In this document: in pieces, positions 26,256 to 34,695 of the stretch
Layout of the letters: each line of letters starts with the position of its first letter
How positions within the stretch are numbered: position 1 is the stretch's first letter
NCBI GenBank assembly: GCA_910579035.1
Contig: CAJTSR010000003.1
Location: 62,001 to 126,000 of the forward strand
Reading direction: 5' to 3'
From: an uncultured Muribaculaceae bacterium
Lineage (GTDB): Bacteria > Bacteroidota > Bacteroidia > Bacteroidales > Muribaculaceae
Length of the DNA: 64,000 nucleotides
Translations under genes and position numbers: made by a program
Notes under the pieces: generated by a model
The model's database searches: none
What the model saw: only the letters and a program-made list of their open reading frames with translations
Told to the model about the DNA's origin: nothing

Positions 26256-27823
26256 TATTCATAATGAAATTAGCAAGCACATTATCGGCACTACTCCTTG
26301 TCGCAGCCTCGGCCACGGCGAGAGAGTTCGTGCATCCCGGCCTGTCGTATACCGACCGGGATATCGAGCGTATGCAGCAGCTTATCGCTGATGGCGCCGA
26401 ACCTTATTGCGCTACATTCGATGCGCTGAAAAACAGCAAATATTCAACTGTCGGTGCTGAAATCACCCCTATAACGAGTATTCCCGAAGGGCGCTTCAAC
26501 GCCACTGTGGGCGAGGACGGACGCCGTGTCCACGATCTGGCCTTGATGTACAGACTCACGGGCGACCGCGCTTATGCCGACGAGGCTGTGAAGCGCCTTA
26601 ACCGCTACAACGGCTTGACAAACTGCAGCGCCCGTGGCACCGGCCCTCTCGACAACGGCAAGGTGTATCTTATGATTGAAGGTGCCGAGCTGTTGCGCGA
26701 TTACGACGGCTGGGCCGAAGCCGACCGCCGTGCCTTCGCCGATATGCTGGTACACCCCGGCTACAGCGACACCGAGTTCCCGTCGGGCAGCTACAATCTG
26801 GACGATGCCAAGAACGACGTCACATTCTACTGGAATATCTACCAGTTCGACCAAGGCCGATGGGGCAATCAGGGCCTGTTTGCCGCCCGTGCTATGATGG
26901 CTATGGGCATATTTCTTGATAACGAGAAGATTTATGACCGCGCACTGCGCTACCTGCGCAGTATGGACGCCCGCGAGGACGATATTCCATATCCCTGCCA
27001 GACGCCTGTGAGCGGCAGCGAGAACAATGCCGCCGACACCAACCGTACCCACATATCGTATAACGGCTCGTGGAAACCCTCCGACAGGCAGTTCATATCC
27101 GACGAGGCGCTCCAGTACTATATCTATGCCAACGGCCAGTGTCAGGAAACATGCCGCGACCAAGGCCACGCCATGGTGGGAGTTGGGCTGTATACCGATC
27201 TTGCCGAGATGGCCGCGAGTCAGGGTGACGACCTTTACGGCGATCTCGACTGTCGCATACTGCTCGGACTGGAGTATTCCATCAGATACAATATGACTCA
27301 CGACTGGCCCGAGCCGTGGGAGCCGTCGGGCTATTCCAAGACTGAGGCCGACTGTACCTTCGATAACGGCGTTTTCTATCAGGCCAAATCACGCTCGCCG
27401 CGCTGGGAGGCTATCAAACCTTATGCCGAAGACCGCTACAAGGCGTTCAGTTGTGTGCGCTATCTCTCGCAGGCTCTTGCCCACTATAAGCACCGAGGCA
27501 GGGACAGCCGGTCGGAATCGCTTGACCCTTCGCGCTACGAATGGCTTCAGAAGGCTGTCGACCAATACATCGGCGACGGCATCGAGGACTGGGGCGCTTC
27601 AGGCCATCACTATGAGTGGAAAGGGTGGGGCACACTCACCAAGCGCATTCCCGAAAATTCGGACAGCGGCACAACCTCGATAGGCACCGTGGAGCCGGAT
27701 AAAGCCTCGGCGCCGGAGTACTACAATGTGGCAGGCTATAAGGTGGACGGCGATAATCTTAAGACAGGTCTTTACATAGAGCGCCGTGGCAATGACAGCA
27801 ACCTAATCCTCAAGGTAGAATGA
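26252..27823 (+). CDS. Second alginate-lyase-superfamily protein
   Basis: 523 residues, secreted (signal peptide ending near AASATA). An alpha-helical toroid is suggested by repeated helical pairs and by QETCRDQGHAMVG near residue 300, which matches the RDQGH motif of the alginate_lyase superfamily. Where other members have Asn-His, this one has YWNIYQFDQGRWGNQG, so its catalysis may differ. It belongs to the PUL's acidic-backbone enzymes but is clearly not a close copy of the lyase at 15301. The ATG at 26252 overlaps the upstream TGA (ATGA); an ATG at 26264 gives a slightly shorter signal peptide and is equally possible. Confidence 0.72.
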   Translation: MIFIMKLASTLSALLLVAASATAREFVHPGLSYTDRDIERMQQLIADGAEPYCATFDALKNSKYSTVGAEITPITSIPEGRFNATVGEDGRRVHDLALMYRLTGDRAYADEAVKRLNRYNGLTNCSARGTGPLDNGKVYLMIEGAELLRDYDGWAEADRRAFADMLVHPGYSDTEFPSGSYNLDDAKNDVTFYWNIYQFDQGRWGNQGLFAARAMMAMGIFLDNEKIYDRALRYLRSMDAREDDIPYPCQTPVSGSENNAADTNRTHISYNGSWKPSDRQFISDEALQYYIYANGQCQETCRDQGHAMVGVGLYTDLAEMAASQGDDLYGDLDCRILLGLEYSIRYNMTHDWPEPWEPSGYSKTEADCTFDNGVFYQAKSRSPRWEAIKPYAEDRYKAFSCVRYLSQALAHYKHRGRDSRSESLDPSRYEWLQKAVDQYIGDGIEDWGASGHHYEWKGWGTLTKRIPENSDSGTTSIGTVEPDKASAPEYYNVAGYKVDGDNLKTGLYIERRGNDSNLILKVE

Positions 27824-29115
27824 GAACGCTGTTACTTTCCTTGTTTGCGTGGCTCGCATTGGCAGGAGCCGCTCAGCACGCCCCGTATAACTATGTGGCA
27901 GAGGCTCCCGGCATCGTGTCGACGGAGAACGGACAGCCACACGAAGGCTTTCTCTGGATAGCACCCGGCACTGAGCGTGTCGAAGCCCTGATGTTCGCCT
28001 TTCAGAATATGAATGAGGAAACGCTCTTCTCGATGCCGGCATTCCGCGAGCGTATGGGCGCGGCCGGTGTGGCCTTGCTTTGGATAGCTCCGGGCTTCGG
28101 ACAGGAGTGGGACGTCAATCAGGGTGTGCAGGACGCTTTCGACGGTCTTTTGCGCAATATCGCCGAAACAAGCGGCCACGCCGAGCTTACCGAAGTGCCA
28201 CTGATTCCTTTCGGGCATTCGGCGCAGGCAACTATGCCGTGGAATTTCGCCGCGTGGAATCCCTCGCGCACGCTGTGCCTCATATCCTACCACGGCGATG
28301 CTCCGCGCACCAATCTGTGCGGCTACGGACGCTCTAACGTGGAGTGGGGGCGCACACGCAATATCGACGGCATACCCGGCCTTATGGTTATGGGCGAGTA
28401 CGAGTGGTGGGAAGCTCGGCTGCGTCCGGCTCTCGCGTTCCGTATGATGTATCCAGGTTCCTGCATATCGTTTTTAGGAGATGCGGGGCGCGGGCACTTC
28501 GATGTTTCGGACCGTACAGCCGATTATATAGCCTTGTTTGTTGAAAAAGCGATGGCTTCGCGTGGCAAGGAGCTTCGCAGGCTCGATCCTGCCGACGGCT
28601 GGCTTGCGCAGACTTGGAGCCCGGGGCAGCGCTACAGCTCGCGCTGCAAGCCGGCACCGGCTGCTGAGTACGACGGTTGCCGCCACGAGGCGTTCTGGTA
28701 TATCGACGGCGAGATGGCGCGCATGGCCGAACAGCGCTATGCCGAAACCGACGGCAAGTCGCCCCGCTACCTCGCTTTTGAGTACAATGGCACGCCGGTG
28801 ACATTTAACGCCAAGGGACATTGCAAGAACGTTGTCGAGGTGACGCCCGATGCCGATGACTGCTTTACCGTCGGCGTGTTCGAGTGCGACAGTACCCGCA
28901 GCATTCGGCTTGGGCAGGCAAAGGGGGCGGAGATACGCTATGTCTGCGGTCCGGCGGTGGCTCTGGGTAACGGTGTTTTTCGGGTTGACCGCAGCCATCC
29001 GACATGGCGCAACCCGAGGCGCCTCGGCAGCATCACCCTTGTAGCCGAATGGCCCGGCGACGATACCCACAAGGAAACGGTTCAGGAAATAGAAGTGCGC
29101 TTAGAGGGTATTTAA
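27820..29115 (+). CDS. Secreted alpha/beta-hydrolase-like protein, PUL-associated
   Basis: 431 residues with a signal peptide (about 1-18). The central part looks like an alpha/beta hydrolase: a nucleophile elbow GHSAQATMPW near residue 130, LMVMGEYEWWE about 65 residues later as a possible acid segment, and GDAGRGHFDVSD, a likely catalytic His, near residue 225. The C-terminal 150 residues form a beta-rich domain. It is probably an esterase that removes acyl or other ester groups from the glycan. I know no named family with confidence. It begins with ATGA overlap to the preceding gene, so it is translationally coupled to it. Confidence 0.6.
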   Translation: MRTLLLSLFAWLALAGAAQHAPYNYVAEAPGIVSTENGQPHEGFLWIAPGTERVEALMFAFQNMNEETLFSMPAFRERMGAAGVALLWIAPGFGQEWDVNQGVQDAFDGLLRNIAETSGHAELTEVPLIPFGHSAQATMPWNFAAWNPSRTLCLISYHGDAPRTNLCGYGRSNVEWGRTRNIDGIPGLMVMGEYEWWEARLRPALAFRMMYPGSCISFLGDAGRGHFDVSDRTADYIALFVEKAMASRGKELRRLDPADGWLAQTWSPGQRYSSRCKPAPAAEYDGCRHEAFWYIDGEMARMAEQRYAETDGKSPRYLAFEYNGTPVTFNAKGHCKNVVEVTPDADDCFTVGVFECDSTRSIRLGQAKGAEIRYVCGPAVALGNGVFRVDRSHPTWRNPRRLGSITLVAEWPGDDTHKETVQEIEVRLEGI

Positions 29116-29124
29116 TAATGTCTG

Positions 29125-29379
29125 TTAAAATAGTTTTGGCATGTAATAGCATGCTAACACTATGATGGCCAATGCGGCTATGGCGCATAGACCTGCGAGC
29201 TTTTTGCAATCGGAGATATAGGCAATTATGGTAAGCGCGACAAACATCGCCAATACAAAGAAAAGGCCTAATATGTATCCGATATTATTGCCGATTGACA
29301 GGCATATGGCTCCTATGATAGTCCCTGATATAGAAACCATTCTGAATATGTTGGCGTAATTGCCTTCCGGTCGTTTCAT
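29125..29379 (-). CDS. Small three-helix membrane protein, unknown function
   Basis: 84 residues from the ATG at 29379. After a short polar start (MKRPEGNYANIFRM) there are three hydrophobic segments (about 10-28, 31-52 and 59-79) separated by short loops, with CYYMPKLF at the end. It looks like a small inner-membrane protein. It lies on the opposite strand inside the PUL, 9 bases after the alpha/beta hydrolase stop, and is clearly more AT-rich than its neighbours. Together with the TAC module it is the only - strand gene in the island. No function can be assigned. Confidence 0.6.
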   Translation of the reverse strand: MKRPEGNYANIFRMVSISGTIIGAICLSIGNNIGYILGLFFVLAMFVALTIIAYISDCKKLAGLCAIAALAIIVLACYYMPKLF

Positions 29380-29535
29380 AATTATTAGCACGCTCCTTGT
29401 CGTTTCTGCTGATATACACATCTTTCAGATATGTAACTGTCAGTTTGTTGATAATGTTCGCAGAATAGCGTGTGTTTGCTATTGGGCGGGAGCCTGCTGT
29501 TGAGTGCAAGAGTGCGTGTTTTCGTATCTTGGGAT

Positions 29536-31011
29536 ATGAAACATGCACTTTCTCTTATCCTTGTGTCTGCGGCTTTGGGTGCCGCGGCCCGGTCGTTTAC
29601 CTCGGTAACAACTACGGAGTCTGCCGTATGGAAGCCGGGAGCCGTAGTAAGTTTGTCGAACAAAGCCAAAGGGACGGTAGTAGAAACGCTTGCCGACAGC
29701 CTTGAATTTGGCCGTTGGGGCACCTGCTTCAACGAGCGAGGCTACGATGCCATCTCGATGCTGCCCGACAGCGCGCAGGCGTCTGTGATGCGGCGCGTGT
29801 TTGCCCCGGACGGTGAACTGCGCATAAACATGGGTCGCATACCTATGAATGCCAACGACTATGCCCGCGACTGGTACAGCTGCGACGAGGTGGCCGGTGA
29901 TTTTGCGCTCGAACATTTCAACATCGACCGTGACCGCGAGGCCATTATCCCCTTTATAAAGAGAGCGCAGGCCTTATGCCCCGGTATGACGTTCTGGGCG
30001 TCGCCGTGGTGCCCGCCGTCGTGGATGAAGATAAATGCCGACTATCCAGTGCGCAGCGACCGTACCAACACTATGGATCCGCGCAAGGACGCCTTGCTGT
30101 TTGCCGGCACGCCGGACGGCAACCGCGACGACTATAAGGCGCCAAAAGGTATTTTCCCGCCGAGATTGTCCGAAACCGACTATTTCATAATGGATTCTCG
30201 TTATCTTCAGGCATATGCCGATTATTTCGGACGCTTCATCGATGCCTATGCCGCGGAGCAGATACCGATAGATATGGTGATGTACCAGAACGAGGCGTGG
30301 AGTTACACGCCATATCCCGGCTGCGCGTGGACTCCCGAGGGCATAGTTCGGTTCAATGCCGAATATCTTGTGCCAACTCTCGCCCGCACCCACCCCGGGG
30401 TGGAGGTGTATTTCGGCACTATCAACACCAATCGTTTCGATGTGATAGACAAGGTGCTGTCCGACAGCCTTATGTCGGCCTCGGTCAAGGGCGTCGGCCT
30501 TCAATGGGAAGGCGGCCAGATACTGTCGCGCCTGCGCGACAAATATCCTCATCTGCGTTATGTGCAGACCGAGGGCGAATGCGGCTGGGGGTCTTTCGAC
30601 TGGAACGCCGCCGAGCATACATTTGAAAGGATAAACCATTACCTCGGAAACGGCGCGCAGGATTATACTTTTTGGAATTTCATTCTTGCAGATGACGGCG
30701 AGAGCGGCTGGGGCTGGAAGCAGAACGCCCTGATACGGGTCGATTCGGCCAAGGGTGCCTGCACGTATACTCCGGAATATTATGCCGTGCGCCACTATGC
30801 CGAATTTATACCTTCGGGCAGCCGTATCGTTGCCCGTTCGGGCGGTGATACCCCGGTGCTTGTCGCGGTAACGCCGTCGGGAACGTACGTGGTCGTAGCA
30901 GCCAATCTCGGCGACAAAAAAGCCGTGGTTTCTGCCCCGATAGGTTCGAAGTACCTCAACATCAAGCTTAAGCCCCATACTCTCACCACCCTTTCCGATG
31001 CTGTTGAGTGA
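29536..31011 (+). CDS. GH30-family glycoside hydrolase
   Basis: 491 residues with a signal peptide (about 1-19). A (beta/alpha)8 barrel plus side beta-domain, as in GH30. The family acid/base Glu sits in YQNEAWSYTPYPGC, and the nucleophile Glu in YVQTEGECGWG after the barrel strand. Substrate-shaping segments WASPWCPPSWMK and YTFWNFILADDGESGW are typical. GH30 members cleave beta-1,6-glucan, glucuronoxylan, galactan or fucosyl links, so the exact bond is open. A longer frame to 29470 has no signal peptide at its start, so the ATG at 29536 is preferred. Confidence 0.9.
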   Translation: MKHALSLILVSAALGAAARSFTSVTTTESAVWKPGAVVSLSNKAKGTVVETLADSLEFGRWGTCFNERGYDAISMLPDSAQASVMRRVFAPDGELRINMGRIPMNANDYARDWYSCDEVAGDFALEHFNIDRDREAIIPFIKRAQALCPGMTFWASPWCPPSWMKINADYPVRSDRTNTMDPRKDALLFAGTPDGNRDDYKAPKGIFPPRLSETDYFIMDSRYLQAYADYFGRFIDAYAAEQIPIDMVMYQNEAWSYTPYPGCAWTPEGIVRFNAEYLVPTLARTHPGVEVYFGTINTNRFDVIDKVLSDSLMSASVKGVGLQWEGGQILSRLRDKYPHLRYVQTEGECGWGSFDWNAAEHTFERINHYLGNGAQDYTFWNFILADDGESGWGWKQNALIRVDSAKGACTYTPEYYAVRHYAEFIPSGSRIVARSGGDTPVLVAVTPSGTYVVVAANLGDKKAVVSAPIGSKYLNIKLKPHTLTTLSDAVE

Positions 31012-31087
31012 AAGAGCCGCGTTGTGCGTATTTTCAGATAGTGAAGTCAATATGACTACCCGCTTAGAAAGAGAATAATCCGTTTTT

Positions 31088-32947
31088 ATGAAGAATACCG
31101 TTTCCCTGATTGTAGCTATGGCTCTGGCGCTTCCCGCCGGGGCGCAGCATCTCAACCTTAAATCGCCCGACGGGCGCAACACGATAGAATTTGCAAAAGA
31201 CGGGCGCCAGCTTACCTATTCGGTGGCTGTCGACGGCGAGCAGGTGGTGCTGCCGTCGCGTGCAGGACTCGACTTGGATAACTGGGTCTGGGAAATGGCT
31301 CTCGGCAAGCGCGACCTCGAGCAGCCTCAGTGCTGGATGGACATGCTCACTGTCGACAGTGTGAGCTATGCCGACCCTGTGCGCTCCGCATGGACGCCGC
31401 TGTACGGCGAGCGTTCGCTGGTAAAGGATAACTACAACAGCGCCACCCTCCACATGAGCCGCAAGGACAAGAGCGACTACCGCCTCGATGTGGAAGTGCG
31501 CGCATACGACGAGGGGCTTGCCTTCCGTTATTTCTTCCCCGAGCACCCGGCCGCAATCTTCCACAAGGTTGTTGCCGACCTTACAGACTATACGTTCCCT
31601 GAAGGGACTATGGCATGGAGCGAGAAGTGGGCGCAGTCGACATTCGATTATTCGCCGGTCGACTCCATAAAGAGGCCGGTAGAGCGCGCACTCACGCTTA
31701 AGACGCCCTCCGGCAAGTGGGTGGCCCTTCTTGATGCCGACGTCGACGACTGGTGCCTTACCAAGCTGCGCGCGCGCGACGGCAAGCCCGGCACTCTCGA
31801 ATCGGTGATGTACTCGCCTGTCGACATCGTTACCTACTATGCCACTCCGTGGAAGGTGATAATGACAGCCGACACTCCCGGCCGCCTGATAGAGAACAAC
31901 GACATAGTGCTCAATCTCAATCCGCATAGCGAAGGCGATTTCTCGTGGGTGAAGCCCGGCAAGATTATGCGTTCGCCCATATCTACTGAAATGGGATTGA
32001 AAACCATCGACTTCTGTGCCGAGCACAACATACCCTATATGCTCTACGACTGGCAGTGGTACATGCCTTGCGCCAGCCACGACGGCGATGCCACAAAGGT
32101 GGTGGAGTCGCTCGATATGAAGCGTGTGCTCGACCACGCAAAGGAAAAAGGAGTCGGGGTATGGCTGTATGTCAACCAACATGCCCTTATGAAGCAGATG
32201 GACGATGTGTTCGCCCAGCTCAAAGACTGGGGCGTGGCAGGTATGAAATCGGGCTTCGTGCAGTACGCGAGTCACCGTTGGGCCACTTGGCTGCACGATA
32301 TGGTGCGCAAGGCATCGGAGTACGGCATTATGATGAATATACACGACGAATACCGTCCGTCGGGCTTCTCGCGCACCTATCCCAACCTGCTCACGCAGGA
32401 AGGAATCTGCGGCAACGAGGAATTTCCCGATGCCACCCACAATACAATTCTGCCGTTTACCCGCATGCTGAACGGCGCGGCTGATTACACCATTTGCTAC
32501 TACGACAAGCGACTTAAGAACACCCACGCGCATCAGCTTGCTGCCTCGCTCGTGTTCTACAGCCCTCTGCAGACTATCTACTGGTACGATAATCCCACAA
32601 TGTATGGCGGCGAGCCTGAAATAAAGTGGTTTGAGGACCTCGAAACAGTGTTTGACGACACCAAGGTGCTGTCCGGCTATCCCGGCGAGAGCATCGCCGT
32701 GGCGCGTCGCAAGGGCTCGGACTGGTGGGTGGCCGCGCTCGCTAACAACGAAGGTGGCCGGCAGGAAATCAAGCTCGACTTCCTCGAGCCCGGTGCCAAA
32801 TATGTGGCAGAGATATACACCGACGATGAAAAGGCCGGCACACGCACGCAGGTGGCCATCAGCACCAAGAAGGTGAAGAGTTCCGACACGCTTCGTTTCG
32901 ATCTCAAACCCCGTGGCGGCGTGGCGTTAAAAATAACCCGCATTTGA
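31088..32947 (+). CDS. GH97-family alpha-glycosidase
   Basis: 619 residues with a signal peptide (about 1-19). N-terminal beta-sandwich (20-280), a (beta/alpha)8 barrel (about 290-530) and a C-terminal beta domain. GH97 includes SusB-type inverting alpha-glucosidases and retaining alpha-galactosidases. At the barrel position where retaining members have Lys-x-Asp, this protein has MKSGF, so the nucleophilic Asp is replaced by Gly, as I recall for inverting SusB. The segments IHDEYRPSG and TQEGICGNEE carry the probable catalytic glutamates. It likely releases alpha-linked neutral sugars from oligosaccharides in the periplasm. Confidence 0.88.
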   Translation: MKNTVSLIVAMALALPAGAQHLNLKSPDGRNTIEFAKDGRQLTYSVAVDGEQVVLPSRAGLDLDNWVWEMALGKRDLEQPQCWMDMLTVDSVSYADPVRSAWTPLYGERSLVKDNYNSATLHMSRKDKSDYRLDVEVRAYDEGLAFRYFFPEHPAAIFHKVVADLTDYTFPEGTMAWSEKWAQSTFDYSPVDSIKRPVERALTLKTPSGKWVALLDADVDDWCLTKLRARDGKPGTLESVMYSPVDIVTYYATPWKVIMTADTPGRLIENNDIVLNLNPHSEGDFSWVKPGKIMRSPISTEMGLKTIDFCAEHNIPYMLYDWQWYMPCASHDGDATKVVESLDMKRVLDHAKEKGVGVWLYVNQHALMKQMDDVFAQLKDWGVAGMKSGFVQYASHRWATWLHDMVRKASEYGIMMNIHDEYRPSGFSRTYPNLLTQEGICGNEEFPDATHNTILPFTRMLNGAADYTICYYDKRLKNTHAHQLAASLVFYSPLQTIYWYDNPTMYGGEPEIKWFEDLETVFDDTKVLSGYPGESIAVARRKGSDWWVAALANNEGGRQEIKLDFLEPGAKYVAEIYTDDEKAGTRTQVAISTKKVKSSDTLRFDLKPRGGVALKITRI

Positions 32948-33058
32948 GTGTGATGCCGTTCTGCATCGTATTATATGCGTAACTAAGGTACAAACAAGGT
33001 AAAAAAGACTGTGTTAGGACGCAGTTTTTTAAGGTTGGATAATGATTTATTAAGGTTA

Positions 33059-34693
33059 ATGGACAAATTGAAATTCCTGATGATAATGATTTGCATCTCG
33101 TTCGCTGCGACAGCGGGCGGGAAGCAAATCTTGTCTAACCCGGCGAATGCCGGTGGCGACATCTATGTTAACCCCATTATCCATGCCGATTACTCCGATC
33201 CCGATCCTGTTGCCGCTCCCGACGGCAAGACTTTCTATATGACCGCGTCGAGCTTCCAGTGTACCCCGGGCCTGCCGATTCTGAAATCGACCGACCTCGT
33301 TAACTGGACTCTCGTCAACCACGCCATCAAAGACGTTCCTCCGGCAGAGTTCTACAGTGCCGCGCCCCGCCACGGCAAGGGAGTGTGGGCGCCCTGCATT
33401 CGCTATCACGGCGGCGAGTACTACATCTACTGGGGCGACCCTGACTTCGGTATCTACATGGTGAAGGCTTCCGACCCCGAGGGGCAGTGGAGCGAGCCTG
33501 TGCTTGTCAAGGCCGGAAAAGGACTTATCGACCCCACGCCTTTGTGGGACGAGGACGGCAAGGCATATCTTGCCAATGCCTGGGCGGCTTCGCGTGCCGG
33601 TTTCAACAGCATAGTCACTATAAGCGAGATGAGTGCCGACGGCACCCGCGTGCTTGGCTCGCCGGTTATAGTTTTCGACGGCAACGACGGCATCAACCAC
33701 ACCATCGAAGGACCGAAATTGTACCGTCGTGGAGAGTACTATTATATTCTCGCCCCTGCAGGAGGCGTGGTCGATGGCTGGCAGCTTGCCCTGCGCTCGA
33801 AAAACATATACGGGCCTTACGAGAAAAAAATAGTTATGGCGCAAGGCTCCGCGCCATTCAACGGCCCTCACCAAGGAGGCTGGGTAACTACTGCCGCAGG
33901 CGAGGACTGGTTTATAAACTTTCAGGACAAGGCCGCCTATGGCCGAGTGCTCCATCTCAATCCTCTCCGTTGGGTCGACGGCTGGCCGGTGATAGGCGAG
34001 GACGCCGACGGCGACGGCTGCGGCCAGCCCGTGGTGAAGCATCGCAAGCCTGCCGGATTGCAGCCCTCCGAGGGCGGTGTGCGAGGCAGCGAGCTCTTCC
34101 AGTGGCACGCCAATTACAACGATTTCTTCGGATTCCCGGCACCCGGTGCCATGATGCGCCTCTACGGCCACAAACTGTCTGAAAACTTTGTCAATCTTTG
34201 GGAAGTGCCCAATCTGTGGTTGCAGAAATTCCCCGCCGAGGAATTTACGGCAACAGCCAAGGTGCAGGTGTCGGCCAAGTCGGTGTCGGAAGGCGTGTCT
34301 TCCGGTATCATAGTGATGGGATGGGACTACTGCCGCCTCGGCCTTGCCAAAGAAGGCGATGATTTCGTGCTTCAGATGGCGCGTTGCACCGACGCTGAGC
34401 AGGGTTCGCCCGAATCTGTTGCCGAAATCGCCCGGATAGAGCCGTCGCGCGTGTACGGCGCAGGGCTTTACCCCAATATGGAGCGTGATTTGTGGCTCCG
34501 TGTCAAAGTAGGACGCGACGGTATGTGCCGCTTCTACTACAGCCTTGACGGAAAACGCTATGCCGCAGCCGGAGAGCCTTTCAAGGCCCGTGCCGGAAAG
34601 TGGATTGGCGCCAAGATAGGATTTTACAGCATTACACCTTTCACTACCGCCGACCGCGGGTGGATGGATATTATAGATTTCGATATAAAATAG
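33059..34693 (+). CDS. GH43-family glycoside hydrolase with C-terminal beta-sandwich
   Basis: 544 residues with a signal peptide (about 1-20). The five-bladed propeller catalytic domain (about 45-330) has the GH43 triad: general-base Asp in ADYSDPDP, the pKa-tuning Asp in GLIDPTPLWDEDG and the acid Glu in HTIEGPKLY. A C-terminal jelly-roll domain (about 350-544) follows, as in GH43_12-like beta-xylosidases and arabinofuranosidases. It should release xylose, arabinose or galactose from branches. The reading frame is open from 33011 but the sequence before 33059 does not look like a signal peptide. The GH88 gene follows after two bases. Confidence 0.9.
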   Translation: MDKLKFLMIMICISFAATAGGKQILSNPANAGGDIYVNPIIHADYSDPDPVAAPDGKTFYMTASSFQCTPGLPILKSTDLVNWTLVNHAIKDVPPAEFYSAAPRHGKGVWAPCIRYHGGEYYIYWGDPDFGIYMVKASDPEGQWSEPVLVKAGKGLIDPTPLWDEDGKAYLANAWAASRAGFNSIVTISEMSADGTRVLGSPVIVFDGNDGINHTIEGPKLYRRGEYYYILAPAGGVVDGWQLALRSKNIYGPYEKKIVMAQGSAPFNGPHQGGWVTTAAGEDWFINFQDKAAYGRVLHLNPLRWVDGWPVIGEDADGDGCGQPVVKHRKPAGLQPSEGGVRGSELFQWHANYNDFFGFPAPGAMMRLYGHKLSENFVNLWEVPNLWLQKFPAEEFTATAKVQVSAKSVSEGVSSGIIVMGWDYCRLGLAKEGDDFVLQMARCTDAEQGSPESVAEIARIEPSRVYGAGLYPNMERDLWLRVKVGRDGMCRFYYSLDGKRYAAAGEPFKARAGKWIGAKIGFYSITPFTTADRGWMDIIDFDIK

Positions 34694-34695
34694 CC

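Noticed and set aside
29525..29532. TATCTTGG before the GH30 gene as a promoter box
   Set aside because: It ends three bases before the ATG, which would put the RNA start inside the coding sequence, and it has a mismatch in the TTTG part.
31064..32533. 489-codon open frame opposite GH97, and similar ones opposite GH30, GH43, parC and glyS
   Set aside because: All overlap complete, motif-bearing genes and carry none of their own.
33002..33031. Hairpin before the GH43 gene as a terminator
   Set aside because: A-rich and T-rich arms pair only with mismatches and the core is just about three GC pairs; too weak to call.
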